17,365 nucleotides of DNA from Candidatus Aenigmatarchaeota archaeon (GCA_017610225.1 JAFCCM010000055.1:1-17365), one strand, 5' to 3'. Positions 6,198-13,827 are shown, numbered from the stretch's first letter. Numbers and translations are program-made. The notes: generated by a model not told the origin, from the sequence alone.

Positions 6198-6889
6198 ACT
6201 ATTTTATATCTCCTATACATTATAGCTCTATACCAAGAAGTGTGCCATTCTCTATCTTTATTAGCCCTTAAGTTACAAGAATTACATATTGTTATTAAAT
6301 TATTAGGATGACAATTTTTCTTATTATAATCAATATGATGTATTACAAGATTCTTACTAGTTTTAAAACAATATGGATTTAAACATCTATTTTCATCTCT
6401 TTCTTTTATAGATTGTTTGTAATCTTTATCCAACCAAACATCACAATATGGTTCTGCTGTTATTCCGCCTTGCCAATTAGGAGTTTCTTTTCCATATGTT
6501 CCTTTCATCCTCTTGGATCGTTCTGGATTTTTTCTTCCTTTCCAATAACCGCACCATCCATTCTTTTTTAAAGTTTTACTTATTTTAAATCTATGTAATT
6601 TAGTCATCACTTTTCCTAAATTACAATCTCTACATAACTTTTTTAATTCATCTGCTTTATTTTTACCATATAATTCTTCATAACTTTTTCCTTTAAGATA
6701 CGAAATTTTACCTTTTCTTGCCTCACTTTGTTTTATTCTTGTTTCTTTTGAAACAATCTTTCCTTCTGTTTTTATTCTAATTATATCTCTAATAATTTGG
6801 CATTTACTAATATTATCAGAACAACACCATTTCCCATTCTTAAACTGATGCTTTGCTTCTTGACCACAACCGTAATCACATAGATTCAT
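6194..6889 (-). CDS. HNH homing-type endonuclease with N-terminal Cys module (copy 2)
   Basis: A 231-residue paralogue of the HNH gene at 1252-1998. The N-terminal module keeps C4, C8, C22, C23 and C30 in identical spacing. The middle contains lysine-rich repeats such as RIKQSEARKGK and HRFKISKTLKKNGW, which resemble NUMOD3-type DNA-binding motifs of homing endonucleases. The C-terminal HNH core has RCLNPYC, VIHHIDYNKK and NLITICNSCN. The start has AAGGA seven bases upstream. The ATG overlaps the TAA of the polymerase gene (TAATG), and its TGA overlaps the ATG of the glycosyltransferase (ATGA). The gene is therefore spliced in with no spare bases on either side, and its protein should be made by coupled translation. 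Likely a DNA nickase or endonuclease that spreads by homing. Confidence 0.88.
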   Translation of the reverse strand: MNLCDYGCGQEAKHQFKNGKWCCSDNISKCQIIRDIIRIKTEGKIVSKETRIKQSEARKGKISYLKGKSYEELYGKNKADELKKLCRDCNLGKVMTKLHRFKISKTLKKNGWCGYWKGRKNPERSKRMKGTYGKETPNWQGGITAEPYCDVWLDKDYKQSIKERDENRCLNPYCFKTSKNLVIHHIDYNKKNCHPNNLITICNSCNLRANKDREWHTSWYRAIMYRRYKIV

Positions 6890-7587
6890 TACTTAATCCT
6901 TGCTTTTAATGGATCGAATCTCATTAAATTATTATAACTAACTTCCATACATCTTAACCCTAGAATCGAAAGTGAATGTAAAGTTATAAAATTTCCATTT
7001 CGTTTATTTATAGTCAAGTCCAAGTTAGGAACTCCCAATGCTCGTCTACCAGCTACAGAATAACGTCTCGATAAATCTGAATTATTTAAAAACTTTTGTA
7101 ATAGAAATCTAATAGCATCTATTCTATTTTTTCGCCCAAAATTACAAACAATATGAAAACTTGTCTTTCCCGTAAATCTTATTTGAGCTGTTGATATTAC
7201 TGGCATATCATTCATTACAAAATTATATACTTCAGCAGTTGCTTTCTGAGCCCATCTGAATCCATCACGAGGGTCAATATCAATATCAATAATTCCTATC
7301 TCTTCTATATTACTCATTGCCGAATGAATACTCAAAGATCTCCCAGTTACTAAAGTATCGTAATTCTTAGGATATAATCTAATATATTTTCCATCTTTCA
7401 TTTTTCGACGGATAATATTTTTATTAAGGGAAATCACAATAAAAAACATTAGGTCTCTATTGAATGTTTCTTTGAGTAAATCTCTTTTTACTTTCTGATA
7501 ATAATTATAGATATCTTTTTCTTTTAATCCGGTAGGATAGAATTTGTTTTTAATAACTATTGTTTCAGGATTTTGTGGTTTTGACAT
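6889..7587 (-). CDS. Single-domain AEP primase/polymerase, LigD-Pol-like
   Basis: A 232-residue protein of the archaeo-eukaryotic primase (AEP) superfamily, closest in pattern to the polymerase domain of bacterial LigD. The start region NKFYPTGLKEKDIYNYYQKV (14-33) is like the LigD-Pol N-terminus. Motif I is DIDIDP (101-106), with the metal-binding aspartates; motif II is TSFHI (142-146), with the S-x-H triphosphate-binding pair; motif III is NLDLTI (188-193), with D190. GRSLSIHSAM (82-91) is also family-like. There is no ligase, nuclease or helicase domain, so it is a stand-alone enzyme. Such proteins extend or prime DNA with dNTPs or NTPs in end-joining, repair or replication restart. TAAGGAG lies six to seven bases before the ATG. 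It is followed with overlap by the HNH gene. Family call is good; the exact role (primer synthesis or end joining) is open. Confidence 0.75.
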   Translation of the reverse strand: MSKPQNPETIVIKNKFYPTGLKEKDIYNYYQKVKRDLLKETFNRDLMFFIVISLNKNIIRRKMKDGKYIRLYPKNYDTLVTGRSLSIHSAMSNIEEIGIIDIDIDPRDGFRWAQKATAEVYNFVMNDMPVISTAQIRFTGKTSFHIVCNFGRKNRIDAIRFLLQKFLNNSDLSRRYSVAGRRALGVPNLDLTINKRNGNFITLHSLSILGLRCMEVSYNNLMRFDPLKARIK

Positions 7588-7668
7588 TGTTACTCCTTAT
7601 GTTGTAATATGTAATAATATATCATTTAAGGTTATAAATCGAGGTCAATGTGTAAAAATATATCATTA
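7588..7668 (-). promoter_or_regulatory. Intergenic gap with possible promoter and an 11-base direct repeat
   Basis: This 81-base gap is the longest in the minus-strand block between 5181 and 14570. On the minus strand it holds TTGACC at 7643-7648 upstream of the polymerase gene, with an AT-rich -10 zone (TGATAT, 18 bases away) that is only a poor match. The motif AATATATCATT occurs twice on the plus strand (7616-7626 and 7657-7667), 41 bases apart. These could be an internal promoter and a repeated regulator site, but both signals are weak in such AT-rich DNA. Confidence 0.3.
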
Positions 7669-8229
7669 CTAACAACCCCTTAAATTAACTTCAATTTTTT
7701 TATTTCGTTTTCTTTGTGTTTCAATCGTTCCAATAACCTTCATTTTATAATTTAAATTTTCATTAAACATGAATAAAGGTTTATCTTTATGTTCAAAACT
7801 ACAATCCATGTCCATATAATAATTACTCATATTATGAGTCTGCTCATGAATACAACCAAGTCTCTCAACAAAATCAGGAACTTCAATGGATAAAACTGAA
7901 AAATGTTCTTCATATGTTAATTGTTTTTCTATCTTTTCAAAATATTTACAACCATCATTTAAATACTTTAACCAATCATCATGTGTTAATTCTAAAGCAT
8001 CATTTCTAGGTCGACCCCATACTTTCCAATATGCAGTATCCTTGAGATATTTATCCATCCTATTACAACCATATGGAATAGTATAAATCAACCCTCTTTC
8101 ATGATAATTAGCAAACCATTTTTTTGCATATTCTTCATGATGTTCTAAAGAAGGTTTAAGACATAATAATCCCTTTTCAAAAATACTTTTCAAATTCACT
8201 GTATTTGTAATATGTAAAACTTCATCCAT
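7669..8229 (-). CDS. Possible ADP-ribosyltransferase-like protein
   Basis: A 186-residue soluble protein. The N-terminus LHITNTVNLKSIFEKGLL (5-22) matches the opening pattern of several ADP-ribosyltransferase-fold families (DarT/DUF4433-type and related 'H-x-T ... NL-x-SI-x-E-GL' proteins), in which this strand-helix binds NAD. The rest (aromatic-rich, with SVLSIEVPDF at 111-120 and a late KVIGTIE) fits a small alpha/beta domain. I cannot place a catalytic glutamate with confidence. AAAGGA lies eight bases before the ATG at 8229. It sits between WlbA and the polymerase gene, so it may modify nucleic acid or host protein. It could be a toxin, an anti-defence enzyme or an unrelated fold that shares the N-terminal pattern. 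Confidence 0.4.
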   Translation of the reverse strand: MDEVLHITNTVNLKSIFEKGLLCLKPSLEHHEEYAKKWFANYHERGLIYTIPYGCNRMDKYLKDTAYWKVWGRPRNDALELTHDDWLKYLNDGCKYFEKIEKQLTYEEHFSVLSIEVPDFVERLGCIHEQTHNMSNYYMDMDCSFEHKDKPLFMFNENLNYKMKVIGTIETQRKRNKKIEVNLRGC

Positions 8230-8250
8230 TTAATTATCCTTTCATATCGT

Positions 8251-9141
8251 TTAATGTTTGTTCCCATGAATTAAAGGTAATTCCTTTTCTTCTCTTATCT
8301 GTTGTACAAGTCTTATAGCTTTTATAGAATCTTCAATGCCATAACCTCTTCCATTTAAAATCTCTCTGTATGATTCTGTATGAAGTTCAGAGAAGACATT
8401 ATCAAATCTAACTTCTTCTCCGTTAACTTTCATACTTCGATAAAACTTTTGTTTTGAATCTGGTAGATCGTTTATATCAAGAGATAGATAATATAATACA
8501 TTTGCATGTTCTAAATGCAATATACCACATGATTGTTGCTCATTGCTATCCTCAACATGAAATGACTCAACATCACCAAATAGCCAGATTAACATATCAA
8601 AAAAATGAATACCAATATTTGTTTCTATACCTCCACTCTTTCCTTTGTTTCCTTTCCAGCTTTGAAAATACCAGGGACCTCTTGGGGTAATGTATTTCAA
8701 ATCTACATTATAATATTTCTTTTTATTAATCATATGTTTTAAAAGCTTAATACTTGGATGAAGTCGTAATTGTAATATTGAATAAACTTTCTTTTTTAAT
8801 TGATCTTCAACAGTTTGTAATTGTCTTAAATTTTCAACAGTTAATGATAAAGGTTTTTCACATATAATATCTGCTCCAATCCTCATTCCCAATTTACAAT
8901 GTGCTTCATGTAAATAATTTGGTGAACAGACCACTATATAATCAAGTTCCTCATTCTTAATAATATGACGATCAAATCTTTCTTGATTAGTAAAGAATTT
9001 ACAATTGGGAAAATATCTATCAAGGATACCAACTGAATCGTGTACATCTAATGCAATAACCAACTCATTCCCAGTATCTTTTATTGCTTGCATATGTCGT
9101 GGTGCAACATAACCACTTGCTCCAATTAGTCCGAATTTCAT
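8251..9141 (-). CDS. wlbA: WlbA/WbpB-type UDP-GlcNAcA 3-dehydrogenase (Gfo/Idh/MocA family)
   Basis: A 296-residue NAD-dependent oxidoreductase. It shows the Rossmann start [17 protein letters not shown], the segment VCSPNYLHEAH (71-81), ICEKPLSL (93-100) with the conserved E-K-P, QLRLHPS (124-130), YITPRGPWYFQSWKGN (150-165) and SGGIETNIGIHFFDML (169-184). The whole order matches WlbA of Bordetella and WbpB of Pseudomonas. These oxidise C3 of UDP-N-acetyl-glucosaminuronic acid, the first committed step to 2,3-diacetamido-2,3-dideoxy uronic acids of LPS. The ATG overlaps the TAA of the acetyltransferase gene upstream (TAATG), which codes for the third step. The aminotransferase that acts between them is not in the window. 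The gene is about full length for the family. Family and pathway step are well supported. Confidence 0.9.
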   Translation of the reverse strand: MKFGLIGASGYVAPRHMQAIKDTGNELVIALDVHDSVGILDRYFPNCKFFTNQERFDRHIIKNEELDYIVVCSPNYLHEAHCKLGMRIGADIICEKPLSLTVENLRQLQTVEDQLKKKVYSILQLRLHPSIKLLKHMINKKKYYNVDLKYITPRGPWYFQSWKGNKGKSGGIETNIGIHFFDMLIWLFGDVESFHVEDSNEQQSCGILHLEHANVLYYLSLDINDLPDSKQKFYRSMKVNGEEVRFDNVFSELHTESYREILNGRGYGIEDSIKAIRLVQQIREEKELPLIHGNKH

Positions 9142-9635
9142 TATATTGTCAACTCCTTTAAATTTTTAATCACACTTCCCACCACTCTTGCAGGATTACC
9201 AATTACCATAGAATGTGGAAGAACATCTTTTGTAACAACACTTCCCGCTCCAATGAACGAGTATTCTCCAATTGTTATTCCACAAATAATTGTTGCATTA
9301 GCACCTATAGATGCTCCCCTCTTTATTACAGTTTTCAAATATTCATTTTTTCTTGTAACAAACGATCTTGGATTTTTTATATTTGTAAAAACTACTGATG
9401 GTCCTATAAAAACATCATCTTCCACTATAAGACCAATATATAAAGATACATTATTTTGTATTTTACAGTTATCTCCCACAACCACATTATTTGCTACAAA
9501 AACATTTTGCCCTATATTACAATTTTTTCCTATTACAGATTTTCCCATAATATGACAAAAATGCCAAATGCTACTTCCTTCTCCGATAACAGCTCCATCA
9601 TCTATATAAGAAGACTCATGACATTTATATTTCAT
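9141..9635 (-). CDS. wlbB: WlbB/WbpD-type N-acetyltransferase (left-handed beta-helix)
   Basis: A 164-residue hexapeptide-repeat acyltransferase. I chose the ATG at 9635 because GAGG lies about eight bases upstream and the protein then begins [20 protein letters not shown], the normal family start; an ATG at 9662 would add nine residues inside the PIG-L gene. Family marks are [53 protein letters not shown]-like [19 protein letters not shown], and [10 protein letters not shown]. These match WlbB/WbpD, which acetylates the 3-amino group of UDP-2-acetamido-3-amino-2,3-dideoxy-glucuronate using acetyl-CoA. It is followed with overlap by wlbA. The pairing of the two genes makes the pathway assignment strong, although other amino-sugar acetyltransferases share this fold. 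Confidence 0.88.
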   Translation of the reverse strand: MKYKCHESSYIDDGAVIGEGSSIWHFCHIMGKSVIGKNCNIGQNVFVANNVVVGDNCKIQNNVSLYIGLIVEDDVFIGPSVVFTNIKNPRSFVTRKNEYLKTVIKRGASIGANATIICGITIGEYSFIGAGSVVTKDVLPHSMVIGNPARVVGSVIKNLKELTI

Positions 9636-10258
9636 ATTATCATCCTCAATAATTGAAAGCATTCAGCATATTGAGTATTAACCTGTATCCCTCTAAATTG
9701 TGCTAATCCTCTGATAACTTCTCTGTTATCATATTTAACAATTTGTGATTTAAATTTTGATATTGCTTCTATTTTTGTATCTATATCAAGAGGATCTAAT
9801 TTAACATAAACATCATTGTTGAATATTCTATTGTTTTTAAATGACTCATACCCCCAAATAGTAGATATCTGTTTAAATGCTCTATATGTTTCATCAGAAA
9901 TAACTTTATGATCTTGGTGTGTATCATTAGAATTATGTGTTATGACCAAATCAGGTTTTATATCTTTTTTTAATTTTATTAAATCTTCTAAAATATCCTG
10001 TCTGTATTGTGGAAAAATTCTCACCTCATAATCATGAAGATATAAATTCAAACGAGGTATATCTAAAACAGAAACAGCTTGTAAAACTTCATTTTTTGTT
10101 GTTCCTTTTTTAAATCCTTCGGGTAAAGATTTATCTGCAAATGAAAATGTAGAATAATATATCTCACATTTCATATTGACAAATTTTGCTATTGTGCCTC
10201 CACACATTGTTTCAATATCATCTGTATGCGCTCCAATAACTAAGATTCTATTAAACAT
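9632..10258 (-). CDS. PIG-L (LmbE-type) deacetylase
   Basis: A 208-residue zinc-dependent deacetylase of the PIG-L family. The start at 10258 is preferred because AAAGGA lies about eight bases upstream; an earlier ATG at 10276 would add six residues and has no ribosome site. The metal motif is AHTDDIE (10-16, with H11 and D14), a variant of the usual AHPDDE, and the second site is HQDHK (114-118, with H117). [11 protein letters not shown] at the start is typical. The family removes acetyl groups from N-acetylglucosamine on lipids, thiol precursors or nucleotide sugars. Its TGA overlaps the ATG of the WlbB-type acetyltransferase (ATGA). In this context it may free an amino group on an amino-sugar that a neighbouring acyltransferase then modifies. 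Substrate unknown. Confidence 0.85.
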   Translation of the reverse strand: MFNRILVIGAHTDDIETMCGGTIAKFVNMKCEIYYSTFSFADKSLPEGFKKGTTKNEVLQAVSVLDIPRLNLYLHDYEVRIFPQYRQDILEDLIKLKKDIKPDLVITHNSNDTHQDHKVISDETYRAFKQISTIWGYESFKNNRIFNNDVYVKLDPLDIDTKIEAISKFKSQIVKYDNREVIRGLAQFRGIQVNTQYAECFQLLRMII

Positions 10259-10272
10259 TTTATTATCCTTTT

Positions 10273-10821
10273 TCATTTTATTTTTCTAACAAGTTTTGCT
10301 GGGATCCCAATATATACACCATTTGGTTCACAATCTCTTGAAACAATTGCTCCAGCTCCAACCACCGCACCTTCTCCAATAGTTACACCTGCCAACAGAA
10401 GACATTTCGATCCAACCATTGCACCTTTTTTAATATAAATCCATTCCTCTTTACAATCAGGATCAACAGGATTTTTTAGACGAGTTGTAGTAACTCCTGA
10501 ACCAACCCACGCTCCATCTTCTATATCAACTGCCTGTCCAATCATAGAACATCTTTTGATTCTTACAGTATTACCAATCCTAACATAACCAGATGTGTTT
10601 ACATAATCATCTAACTTACAATTATTTCCAATGATAGTATCAGGCATTAGTTTGATATAATCCATTATAAGTGTATCATTTCCAATTCTTGTACCAGGCA
10701 TAATTTTAACAAAATCACCAATCATAACATTATCACCAACAACCACATCTTCTTTAATTATACAAAATCTACCCACACTGAAGTTTTTTCCGTGTTTAAA
10801 ATCATCAGCTATATTTTTCAT
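10273..10821 (-). CDS. Left-handed beta-helix acyltransferase
   Basis: A 182-residue hexapeptide-repeat protein in which nearly the whole length is beta-helix repeats ([LIV]-G-x4): VVVGDNVMIGDFVKIMPGTRIG and onwards, closing with GVTIGEGAVVGAGAIVSRDC and the typical end GIPAKLVRKIK. The insertion VTTTRLKNPVDPDCKEEWIY near the middle resembles the loop that forms the active site in WlbB-type enzymes (FTN-x-NP), so it may be a sister amino-sugar N-acyltransferase. GGAG lies six bases before the ATG at 10821. It sits between the LpxD-like gene and the PIG-L gene. Likely acetyl-CoA dependent; sugar substrate unknown. Confidence 0.8.
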   Translation of the reverse strand: MKNIADDFKHGKNFSVGRFCIIKEDVVVGDNVMIGDFVKIMPGTRIGNDTLIMDYIKLMPDTIIGNNCKLDDYVNTSGYVRIGNTVRIKRCSMIGQAVDIEDGAWVGSGVTTTRLKNPVDPDCKEEWIYIKKGAMVGSKCLLLAGVTIGEGAVVGAGAIVSRDCEPNGVYIGIPAKLVRKIK

Positions 10822-10834
10822 TATATTCTCCTTA

Positions 10835-11596
10835 TTAAATTCTTCTAAATGTTTTTTTTAATCCCTCATAAGACTTTCTATAAACACACGGATTTCCGTA
10901 ATAGACACCTGGTTCTGTTATGTCTTTCAAAAGCACACTCCCCATACCTATAGAAACATTATTACATATGGTACTACAGCCTCCTATAAGAACACCTTGC
11001 CATATAAAACAATTTTTTCCTATTTTTGTACCTCCAGCCAATTTAACACCAGGCATCAAACAAGTATTCTCATCTATAAAACAATTATGCCCCACATTAC
11101 ACATAGCAAGTATCTTAACACCATCTTTTATGATAGTAGAATCCATAGTAGATGTGTGTATTACAGAATAAGCAGCAATGTCTACATTATCTCCTATAAT
11201 AACACCCCCCATATGTTTCATCATCACTCTTTCACCTGATGGACTTATGGCATAAGTATTACCGGGCACATCCAAAATAACAGAATTGTGTATATTACAA
11301 TTTTTACCTATTTTATTAACTTCAGATTCTTTATCTTTGTTTATAAAATTATGAAGTAATGTAAAATAATAATCAATATTTATACTATCATCTATTGGAA
11401 ATATCTCAACATTGTCAGAAATTTTGGTTACAGGTAACATATGTTTTGAAACTACAACACCTAAATTAAACTGTGTATCATAAAGTAAATCTAAATATTT
11501 TTTCTCACGAGCAAAAGTTATACAATTATCCTTTAAATTAAAGAGCGAACATGTTCTGTCGTATTTTTCTACAATCTTTCTAAAATCAAAATCCAT
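10835..11596 (-). CDS. LpxD/PglD-like acyltransferase with extra N-terminal domain
   Basis: A 253-residue protein. The ATG at 11596 is chosen because AAGGA lies seven to eight bases upstream; the longer frame to 11674 would overlap the previous gene by 26 codons. Residues 1-90 form a separate N-terminal domain of unknown type. From about residue 92 a left-handed beta-helix begins. It includes VGHNCFIDENTCLMPGVKLA and GGTKIGKNCFIWQGVLIGG, which closely follow the LpxD pattern (H-N-x2-IGENT ... AGSTKIGKNC). LpxD adds an acyl chain to UDP-glucosamine in lipid A synthesis; related enzymes acetylate amino sugars. Given the cluster, N-acylation of a nucleotide sugar is the best guess. It follows a glycosyltransferase whose tandem stop TAATAA lies four bases before the ATG. 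Confidence 0.75.
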   Translation of the reverse strand: MDFDFRKIVEKYDRTCSLFNLKDNCITFAREKKYLDLLYDTQFNLGVVVSKHMLPVTKISDNVEIFPIDDSINIDYYFTLLHNFINKDKESEVNKIGKNCNIHNSVILDVPGNTYAISPSGERVMMKHMGGVIIGDNVDIAAYSVIHTSTMDSTIIKDGVKILAMCNVGHNCFIDENTCLMPGVKLAGGTKIGKNCFIWQGVLIGGCSTICNNVSIGMGSVLLKDITEPGVYYGNPCVYRKSYEGLKKTFRRI

Positions 11597-11600
11597 GTTA

Positions 11601-12539
11601 TTATCCTTTCTTACGCAATAAACTTTTATATTCACCTGGGTATAGTCTATTAAAAATTTCTTCAAATACACCAAATCTATTTAGATTACTATGATTTTCA
11701 CGAACAAATTTACTACCTCTATTTCTTATTTCTATATAATCATTTGGATGGCTTAGAACTTCTTTTATTTTATCAAACACATTATCTTTTGTAACTGGGA
11801 TATAATGAACATTGGGTTTAAAACCACAAACTGCAAGTTCCTTTACCTCTGTAGCCAACAACAATGAACCAGCAGCAGGTATTTCAAAATATTTTGCAAC
11901 AGGAACATTAAGTTTTCCTGGTAATGCTAAAGCACAAAAATAACTATTGATATATTTGGGATATTCATCAAATGGGATTCCATTTACAATATCTATCAAA
12001 GCATTATCTGGTAAGGTTTTAGCCTTTTCAATCACATAATTACGTCTTAGATATGCCTTATATCTTACACCAATCAAAAGACATCTCATCTTAGAGTTGG
12101 GATTTACTGTTAAAGTTGTGTATCTTTCATAAGGACCAAAATAATTTGGCCAATAAATATATTTATGAAGATACTGTGGATACCACTTCCGGAATAAATA
12201 ATAATAACTACCTATAAGAATATCATATCTACTAAATAATTTTTTTTTATTTTTTAAACATTCTTCATTCTCCCAACATTGTAAATCACCAAACTCTCCA
12301 ATAAGTTTGCATTTATTAGTATTGAGCAATCCTGGTGGTATGTTAGGTCTATTATGATAAGGAACGCTTGAAATAATAGCAACATCATAATTATCCAGTT
12401 GTGGTGAGTCCGTGTATAAAACCGAAAAATTATACTTCTTACATAATTTATCATACATGGCGTTTCTCTTGATTGCTGATCCCTTACGCATACGCTTATA
12501 AGTTTTATAGAAAGTTGGTATTATAATAACACCCTTCAT
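11601..12539 (-). CDS. Glycosyltransferase, GT-B fold (CgeB/GT1_2-like)
   Basis: A 312-residue putative glycosyltransferase. It starts with a Rossmann-like strand (MKGVIIIPTFY). The C-terminal half has YPKYINSYFCALALPGKLNV, the donor-site helix VAKYFEIPAAGSLLLATEVK (K-x2-E-I-x-A-x-G, as in CgeB/SpsA-like group 1 enzymes), NVHYIPVTKDNVFDKIKEVL, and RGSKFVRENHSNLNRF near the end, the typical helical closing segment. No membrane span. GGGAGGAAA lies about six bases before the ATG at 12539. It comes directly after the methyltransferase, whose double stop TGATAG overlaps the ribosome site. The glycosyltransferase fragment at the right end of the window is of the same type. Donor and acceptor are unknown. 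Confidence 0.75.
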   Translation of the reverse strand: MKGVIIIPTFYKTYKRMRKGSAIKRNAMYDKLCKKYNFSVLYTDSPQLDNYDVAIISSVPYHNRPNIPPGLLNTNKCKLIGEFGDLQCWENEECLKNKKKLFSRYDILIGSYYYLFRKWYPQYLHKYIYWPNYFGPYERYTTLTVNPNSKMRCLLIGVRYKAYLRRNYVIEKAKTLPDNALIDIVNGIPFDEYPKYINSYFCALALPGKLNVPVAKYFEIPAAGSLLLATEVKELAVCGFKPNVHYIPVTKDNVFDKIKEVLSHPNDYIEIRNRGSKFVRENHSNLNRFGVFEEIFNRLYPGEYKSLLRKKG

Positions 12540-12555
12540 ATCTATTTCCTCCCTA

Positions 12556-13125
12556 TCATTTTTTTATCCCATGTACTAAAAAAAACTTCTTAATATTACC
12601 AGTACTACTTTTATGCCCAAAAAGAGTTTGTGTTTTAATAAAGTTAATAATTAAACTATATCGTTGTATAACACTTTTACTACTTCTAAAGAATCTAACA
12701 TGTGCTAGATCATTTTTATTTGGGACAGAAAAAATAATTTTTTTCCCTTTTGGAATAGCTTTAATTACAGATAAGTCGTTACTTAAGTGTTCAAGAGTTT
12801 CTAAGGTAATAAAAACATCATAATTTAGAAACCTATTTTGTATATTTTTATCATAAAGGTTTCCTGTTTCAAATTGATATGAAGGAACTCGTTTTTTAGC
12901 TATTTCTATACATTTCTTTGAAAAATCTATTCCCCAATAATTTTTATATCCTTTCTTGTATAAAAATTCAGCAAATAATCCAGGTCCACAACCTAATTCT
13001 GCTATTTTTATATTTGTATCAAGGGGCAATAATCTAATAGCTTTATTATAAAGATTTACCCAATATATACTGATAGATTTTGGAATATGTGTATCGTAAT
13101 ATTGTGAGTTTAATTCTTTTTTCAT
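12556..13125 (-). CDS. SAM-dependent class I methyltransferase
   Basis: A 189-residue Rossmann-fold methyltransferase (Methyltransf_23/25-like). Motif I is IAELGCGPGLFAEFL (41-55), the acidic residue that binds the ribose of SAM is in YWGIDFSKKC (about 69-78), and motif IV-like sequence is VFITLETLEHL (about 105-115), followed by IIFSVPNKNDL. Such proteins methylate sugars, lipids or quinones; amid glycan genes an O- or N-methyl sugar modification is likely. AAAGGAAA lies nine or so bases before the ATG. The stop TGA is followed by in-frame TAG. The C-terminal part after about residue 150 is short for the family and has no recognisable substrate domain. Confidence 0.85.
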   Translation of the reverse strand: MKKELNSQYYDTHIPKSISIYWVNLYNKAIRLLPLDTNIKIAELGCGPGLFAEFLYKKGYKNYWGIDFSKKCIEIAKKRVPSYQFETGNLYDKNIQNRFLNYDVFITLETLEHLSNDLSVIKAIPKGKKIIFSVPNKNDLAHVRFFRSSKSVIQRYSLIINFIKTQTLFGHKSSTGNIKKFFLVHGIKK

Positions 13126-13144
13126 AAATATATATTTCCTTTTT

Positions 13145-13162
13145 ATAATAAAATTTTATTAT
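13145..13162. repeat. 18-base perfect palindrome in the gap before the methyltransferase
   Basis: ATAATAAAATTTTATTAT is a perfect palindrome without a loop, placed just after the sulfotransferase stop and before the methyltransferase start. It is purely A/T, so chance is a fair explanation; it could also form a weak mRNA hairpin. Confidence 0.3.
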
Positions 13163-13167
13163 TTTTG

Positions 13168-13827
13168 TTACCATTTATATTCAAAATATTCAAGTTCTTT
13201 TCCCATATAAATTTTAGATTTATTAACTAATTTTTGATTCCATTTATTCCACTTAGGTAACTTAAATAGAGTTTTTGTAGTATTTAAAACAGGCATCATT
13301 ATTTTCTTTGTACTTTTTAAACCTATTCTATCTAAGAACCAACGAATATCTCCTTTAATTAAATCTTCAAATTTAACTACACCACCACAATTCTTTTCGG
13401 GAATTTTTTTCATACTTTCAATTATTTGAGATTGGGCTTTAGCCCAGTGGTTACAAATCATATTAAATCTATCTTTTTTTCCTTTATTAAACCAGGATCT
13501 ATTAAATCCAGACCTAACGAAGTCTCTACCATCTCTAACTAGATGCACAATAATACATTCTGGATATATCTTTACAATATCTTCAAAATAATATCTTAAA
13601 CAAACAGAACACTCAACAAAATGACAATTGTTATTATGTACAGATTCAATTAATTTTTTACGATCAGCTTTTACTCTTTTCAAATCTTTCAAATAAGCAT
13701 TACAATTATAATTTTCAAGCCCATATGGACAATTGAATGCTTTTACTTTATGTACACTATTGATAGCATAAGCAAGTGACGTAGATCCTGATCTTCCTGA
13801 TGATGCTATAAAAATATTTTTTTTCAT
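13168..13827 (-). CDS. PAPS-dependent sulfotransferase
   Basis: A 219-residue cytosolic sulfotransferase-family protein. The 5'-phosphosulfate binding loop is SSGRSGSTSLA at residues 9-19 (family form: GxxRSGTT/S), and the 3'-phosphate binding part is VHLVRDGRDFVRSGFNR (94-110), with R98 and S106 in the expected places. KFEDLI (about 152-157) matches the usual Y/F-E-D-L segment. It transfers sulfate from PAPS to a hydroxyl or amine of an acceptor, here most likely a sugar of the glycan made by the neighbours. No signal peptide or membrane span is present. TAAAATATG precedes it with GGAG a few bases further up. Length is at the short end for the family. PAPS must come from the host or from genes outside the window. 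Confidence 0.85.
   Translation of the reverse strand: MKKNIFIASSGRSGSTSLAYAINSVHKVKAFNCPYGLENYNCNAYLKDLKRVKADRKKLIESVHNNNCHFVECSVCLRYYFEDIVKIYPECIIVHLVRDGRDFVRSGFNRSWFNKGKKDRFNMICNHWAKAQSQIIESMKKIPEKNCGGVVKFEDLIKGDIRWFLDRIGLKSTKKIMMPVLNTTKTLFKLPKWNKWNQKLVNKSKIYMGKELEYFEYKW

Noticed and set aside
9132..9162. TTGACA followed by TATAAT-like bases just before wlbA (minus strand) as a promoter
   Set aside because: The two boxes are almost adjacent, with no proper spacer, and lie inside the end of the upstream coding sequence; the motif is the ribosome site region of wlbA.
9253..9555. Plus-strand ORF of 100 codons opposite the WlbB-type gene
   Set aside because: Hexapeptide repeats give long open antisense frames; composition is unlike a protein and no start signal is seen.
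139..13125. Genome-wide reading of TGA as tryptophan
   Set aside because: TGA is the only sensible stop for the genes ending at 6194, 9632 and 10273, where it overlaps the next ATG, and reading through would add unrelated tails inside the next gene.
13145..13162. 18-base palindrome as a strong terminator or operator
   Set aside because: It is made only of A and T, has no loop or T-run after a GC stem, and is likely in such AT-rich DNA by chance.
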